In this document: in pieces, positions 60,431 to 64,000 of the stretch | Layout: the number at the start of each line of letters is the position of its first letter | Position numbering within the stretch: position 1 is the stretch's first letter | Assembly: GCA_023078555.1 (NCBI GenBank) | Contig: CM041198.1 | Location: 11,351,874 to 11,415,873, forward strand | Length of the DNA: 64,000 bases | Reading direction: 5' to 3' | Origin: Ulva prolifera | Taxonomy: Eukaryota > Chlorophyta > Ulvophyceae > Ulvales > Ulvaceae | Position numbers and translations under genes: made by a program | The notes under the pieces: generated by a model | Databases searched by the model: none | Told to the model about the DNA's origin: nothing | What the model saw: the letters and a program-made list of their open reading frames with translations, nothing else

Positions 60431-62529
60431 AGCACACCAAACCCGGCCAGTGGGTGTGTGCTTTGGGTTGTTTAAGCGTCGGTGAATGCGTGCATTGGTG
60501 TGGATGCGACTGCTCCTTGTACCTGTCTGTTTGATTCACATTGGCTCTCATAAGGCCGACTTCAAGGGAGTGTATCTAGATGGTTTGTAAGCTATGAGGC
60601 CAAGTAGCCCCTGAAATCAGCAGCCAAATCGGTTGAGTTGCAACTGTGAAAGAGTGGTGCCGTGGTGTTGAGGCATATTATGGCTGTTTGTGCCACGAGT
60701 GGGATCCAAAAATTCATGTTCAGCCTCAGAATGAAACTGCATGACGCCCAGGGCCACCACCATTGCACCCACTGTACTCATATGCTAATTAAACAGCGTT
60801 GTGGACCTGCAGCAATGTCGATGCTGCCATGTGCAGCCTCTGCCAAATCCACCAGCATATGTGTTGCACAGCCTGTCAACCAGCATTTATATCGCCTCGC
60901 ATCTCCAAATCCCGCAATCCCTCTGCATGCTGCCTGATCGCCGATTCGTTGTGCGCCAAATCCCTCGTGCACCTCCGGAATTCAACTTGGACAATTGTCG
61001 TTTCCGTGAAAGCGGTTGCAGCTGATCTCGCGTCTTTCTGAGTAACATTGCGCTGAGGGGCTTTCGATTCAGTTTTGGCGTGCGGCATGATGCATGCTGA
61101 CGCGAGGAGAGCGATTGTGGAGCAAACTCGCTTGGTACGCGGCGCGGTTGCTATGTGTGGTGATGATGCTGGGCAGCTGATTTTTCTGCGAAAGGAGCTG
61201 GTCTTGAATTGTGTGTGATTTGTCGAAGAATTTGTTTCTGTGCTCCTCGCTGTGATTGTGGTGTTGCCGGCCTCCTCGCCTTGGTCCTGCACACAGGCTT
61301 GATCAGGCCATATTAGGTCCCCAACCCCAACCCGTGACATTTGGTCAACCTAGATGCTATCGATCTCGTACGCAATATGCTTCACCGAATACAGAATGCG
61401 CTCTAGGCAGCACGCAGTGACCGTGAGGGCAAGAGATTGAATGAGATCGTCAAAACTTACAGCCACAGCAGGATACAGCGGGGTCATGGAGCGCTGAGTG
61501 TATTCCCAACAAAGTGGGACAGTGGCCAGAGGGCCATGCTGCGGTTTTGCCACACTGGTACATGTTCGATGGCGTGCAAATTATAAGGGACAGATGATAT
61601 GGTATCATCTACAGACACAGCCAGCTTTGTATATTGAGTACAGTCCGACATCTATAAAGCGGCCACAGAGACAATGATAGCGATATTGCAATTTTGTCAC
61701 ACGATGGGCTGCAGGCAGTACTCGTACTAGTGAGCAACATGCATAGCAATATGCTACAGCAGTCGAGACATAGTAGACAAAACTTCAGGGACCAAGCAAG
61801 TTCACGCCACTCCCTAGAATAGGCACTGTTGCTGTTTGCCACTGCACAGGCATCATTGTGCCTTGCCTGTGCCGGTAGCACCACTGACGGGACAGCCAGA
61901 ATACGCCCACGTGGTGCCCCCTGAGGCAGATTTGCTCTTATAAGGCACAAGGTTTCTAGCCCTCAAAGCTGATGTTAACCAAAGATTGCCGTTCAGCTGA
62001 TTTGGTCGCTCCCGACCCCTGATCCTGGGGCATGAGTGGGTCAAGCAACTTACACACCGCGGATGCAGTAGATTGGTTCCGCTTGGCAATATCTCAAGGA
62101 GATACAGCAAATCAGAGTTTCGTATGAACCATTGAAAGTTTCAATTATCCACAAGACGGCAAAGAATTTTCCGGCTTGTGCTCACATGCCGCCAGTGGCT
62201 TGCTGGCAAAGCCGACGGCTTCAATTTGCATTCTGTCCGTGGGTAGGAACGCTCTTGAACCACTTGTGACGTGTAATCCAAGACATCGACCAGGGAGCAC
62301 ACCAGACTATCCTGCATCTTCCTGCAACACGGTTCACCTTGTTCGATCATGTAAGATGCAGCAGCCCACAAAATTCTTGCATGCTGGCATGGATAAGCTT
62401 ACCTTCTGGCAGCATCATCGGCGCTGCGGTCACCCTGCATTAATTCTGGTGGTGTAGTTCCAGAACAGTGGCCTGTTGGACAATGGCAAAGGAAAGCGCC
62501 CGATCTGACATGTCACTCGCTCGAGCATT
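60431..62529. other. no supported gene
   Basis: Short frames on both strands, none recognised. Exons of the minus-strand gene that begins further right may extend into 61850-62530, but I could not connect any. Confidence 0.4.
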
Positions 62530-63994
62530 TCATGCATGTGCTTTGCAAGGGACGGGAAGAACCTGATTTCTGTCCAAGTGCCTGCTAAGCTCAAAGCACT
62601 GCCGTTGCAAGCTCAAGGCTGTGTTCAGGCTCAGCCAGCCATCACTGCCGCACGTCTCGACCTCAGTTGCCACACGCTGTGGCTCCAACAATGAAAGCAG
62701 CCTGACAGCTGCTCTGGCGATTTGATAGACGCCAATGGCCAGCTGTTCGCTGTGCCTCGTATTTTCAACATCATCACTGATCCCGGGGATAGCTCCTGAT
62801 ACAAATGCTGTGTGTGGCACAAGAGACGTTATAGGTGAAGCTGATGGAGAACGCGATGCAGCTTGCCCAGGAGGGGGACTCAATGGCCTTGGGGACAAAC
62901 TGTCACGCTGGATGCGATTGGGTGAATACGACCGGCTGGCGGCGGTGCCTCGGAGGTACTCTGGGCTACCTGTTACATGCTTGCTGCCTTGGCGGGGGGT
63001 TTTGCTTGAGCTTTTGCGTGCCCAAGTTGGCATGCTAACTGCTTCAACTGCAATTTGTTCACAATCTGTTACTTTCACCACATCCTGCGGACAATTTCGT
63101 TTCATCCATGTACATGGATGTGTCACAACACAACAGCGGTATCCACATCCGTGGTATCTTTTTCTTGAGATCTGCACTGAGCTTTGCACACCAAGCCTGA
63201 TCCATGAAGCATGCAAGCACATATGGACACTGAACAGCACATTTTTGAACGTGCCTGAACAAGCCCCACTCCTGCACACGCTGCAGACCCAGAACCAGAA
63301 GTGCTGTAGCCCCAGAAGGGCCTCGGAGGCGTCTGTTGTTGGCTCCTCTGCTAGCTTTGCTTCGACCGGATCAACTGGTGCAGTCGAAAGTCGTGCTACT
63401 GCAGACTGTTCGAGTGGAAGGTAGGCAACAGTGTCAAGAACCCGGCATAATGCCTTCTGCAGCTTCGCCACAGCAGCAGGCGCAGATAGGAGCAGCAAGC
63501 CCTTGTGTGCGCCAAGGACATACCATAGATCTAGACATGCAAGGAGATCATCAATCAGCGCCCTTGTCAGCACAAACGGCTCTGCATCGCACTCTGGCTG
63601 ATCATGCACCACACTTGTGAACCACATTCACACACAGAGTCCCTGAACAAAAAGGGTTCGCACCGCCAGCAGCCTCTGCAAAAAATAAATCGCAGAAAGA
63701 CTGGACATGCCGATGTAGCTGAACCTGCTGTGACGTGAGGACGGTGACCAGCACAGGCGCAGGAGGCTTGGGTATGCTTAGAAGCATCGCCAAAACGCGT
63801 GTGATCTGTATCTGCATGACAGCACAGAGCAGCCGCCTCCCTGAGCTTGAATACCCAGGAATGGCTGCTTGATGTGCTGAGGTCCGGCGTTCTGTGGCTT
63901 GGGTGCCCTGGCCACCCAGCCGGAGCGTCGGACCTTTGGTCGACACTTGGTGGGCGGTCAGAACAGCACCACTTGGTCCAAATGCGACAGTCAC
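62530..63994 (-). CDS. unresolved gene, open at the right edge
   Basis: The minus strand carries long open stretches with protein-like composition. One is about 63900-63640 (LAMLLSIPKPPAPVLVTVLT, then VQSFCDLFFAEA). Another is about 63590-63300 (LIDDLLACLDLWYVLGAHKG, then LPLEQSAVARLST). A third is about 63030-62530, with a Ser/Pro/Arg-rich segment (SPRPLSPPPGQAASRSPSAS) followed by helices (QIARAAVRLLSLLEPQR). The part near 63290-63060 reads as Cys/Trp-rich and is probably intron. The 5' end lies beyond the window. No domain is recognised. The last frame stops at 62530, but a donor before it is possible. Confidence 0.45.
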
Positions 63995-64000
63995 AGCCTC

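Noticed and set aside
1-64000. tRNA, rRNA genes and CRISPR arrays
   Set aside because: Scanning for T-loop patterns such as GGTTCGA found isolated words (29198, 53352) without tRNA structure. No rRNA core or regularly spaced repeat array was seen.

Overview
This window looks like nuclear DNA of a photosynthetic eukaryote, most plausibly a green-lineage alga. The evidence is a set of intron-rich genes with GT-AG introns of about 80 to 800 bases, a cytosolic 40S ribosomal protein, a cohesin SMC1 gene, a plastid tocopherol enzyme (homogentisate phytyltransferase), a PHD-finger/acetyltransferase gene of the plant IDM1 type, and abundant LINE and Copia relics. Nothing is organised in bacterial operons. 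Host genes are of moderate GC; the LINE copies are visibly more GC-rich.

Layout. 1-3.57 kb: nothing I can support. 3.57-6.2 kb (-): a four-exon gene of unknown function, directly downstream of RPS20 (6.27-6.80 kb, -). About 8.0-8.7 kb (+): part of a CRAL-TRIO/BCH-domain gene. 10.0-11.8 kb (-): an aldo/keto reductase with two N-terminal ShKT cysteine modules. 12.5-14.0 kb (-): an unresolved membrane-protein gene. 14.4-15.2 kb (+): a doubtful single-pass membrane protein. 15.9-18.8 kb (-): a PHD-GNAT protein, 5' end unresolved. 21.4-25.0 kb (+): a GC-rich LINE with broken reverse transcriptase. 26.4-27.8 kb (-): VTE2. 28.4-31.6 kb (-): a second, 5'-truncated LINE split by a 1.1 kb insertion. 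32.7-40.0 kb: a nest of LTR retrotransposon parts, namely one interrupted LTR, one LTR fragment, a truncated Copia gag-pol and its intact 642-bp LTR, plus foldback elements. 41.24-41.56 kb: a field of CCCGAC/GTCGGG palindromes. 41.9-48.2 kb (+): SMC1, 14 exons, 1216 aa. 50.2-50.5 kb: a LINE 3' fragment carrying a small insertion. 51.5-58.4 kb (+): a 16-exon gene of about 1285 aa that I interpret as a SYCP2/Red1-type meiotic chromosome-axis protein. 59.7-60.4 kb (-): a different LINE relic. 62.5-64.0 kb (-): an unresolved gene running off the right edge.

How genes relate. SMC1 and the SYCP2-like gene lie on the same strand with no other recognised host gene between them, and both would act on chromosome axes (cohesin loop bases; meiotic axis core). 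The PHD-GNAT gene would act on chromatin marks. VTE2 marks plastid prenylquinone synthesis. I see no sign that the genes are co-transcribed.

Exon models were built by hand from splice motifs, reading-phase continuity and similarity to remembered family patterns; no alignment was run. All exon chains reported with boundaries keep phase throughout.
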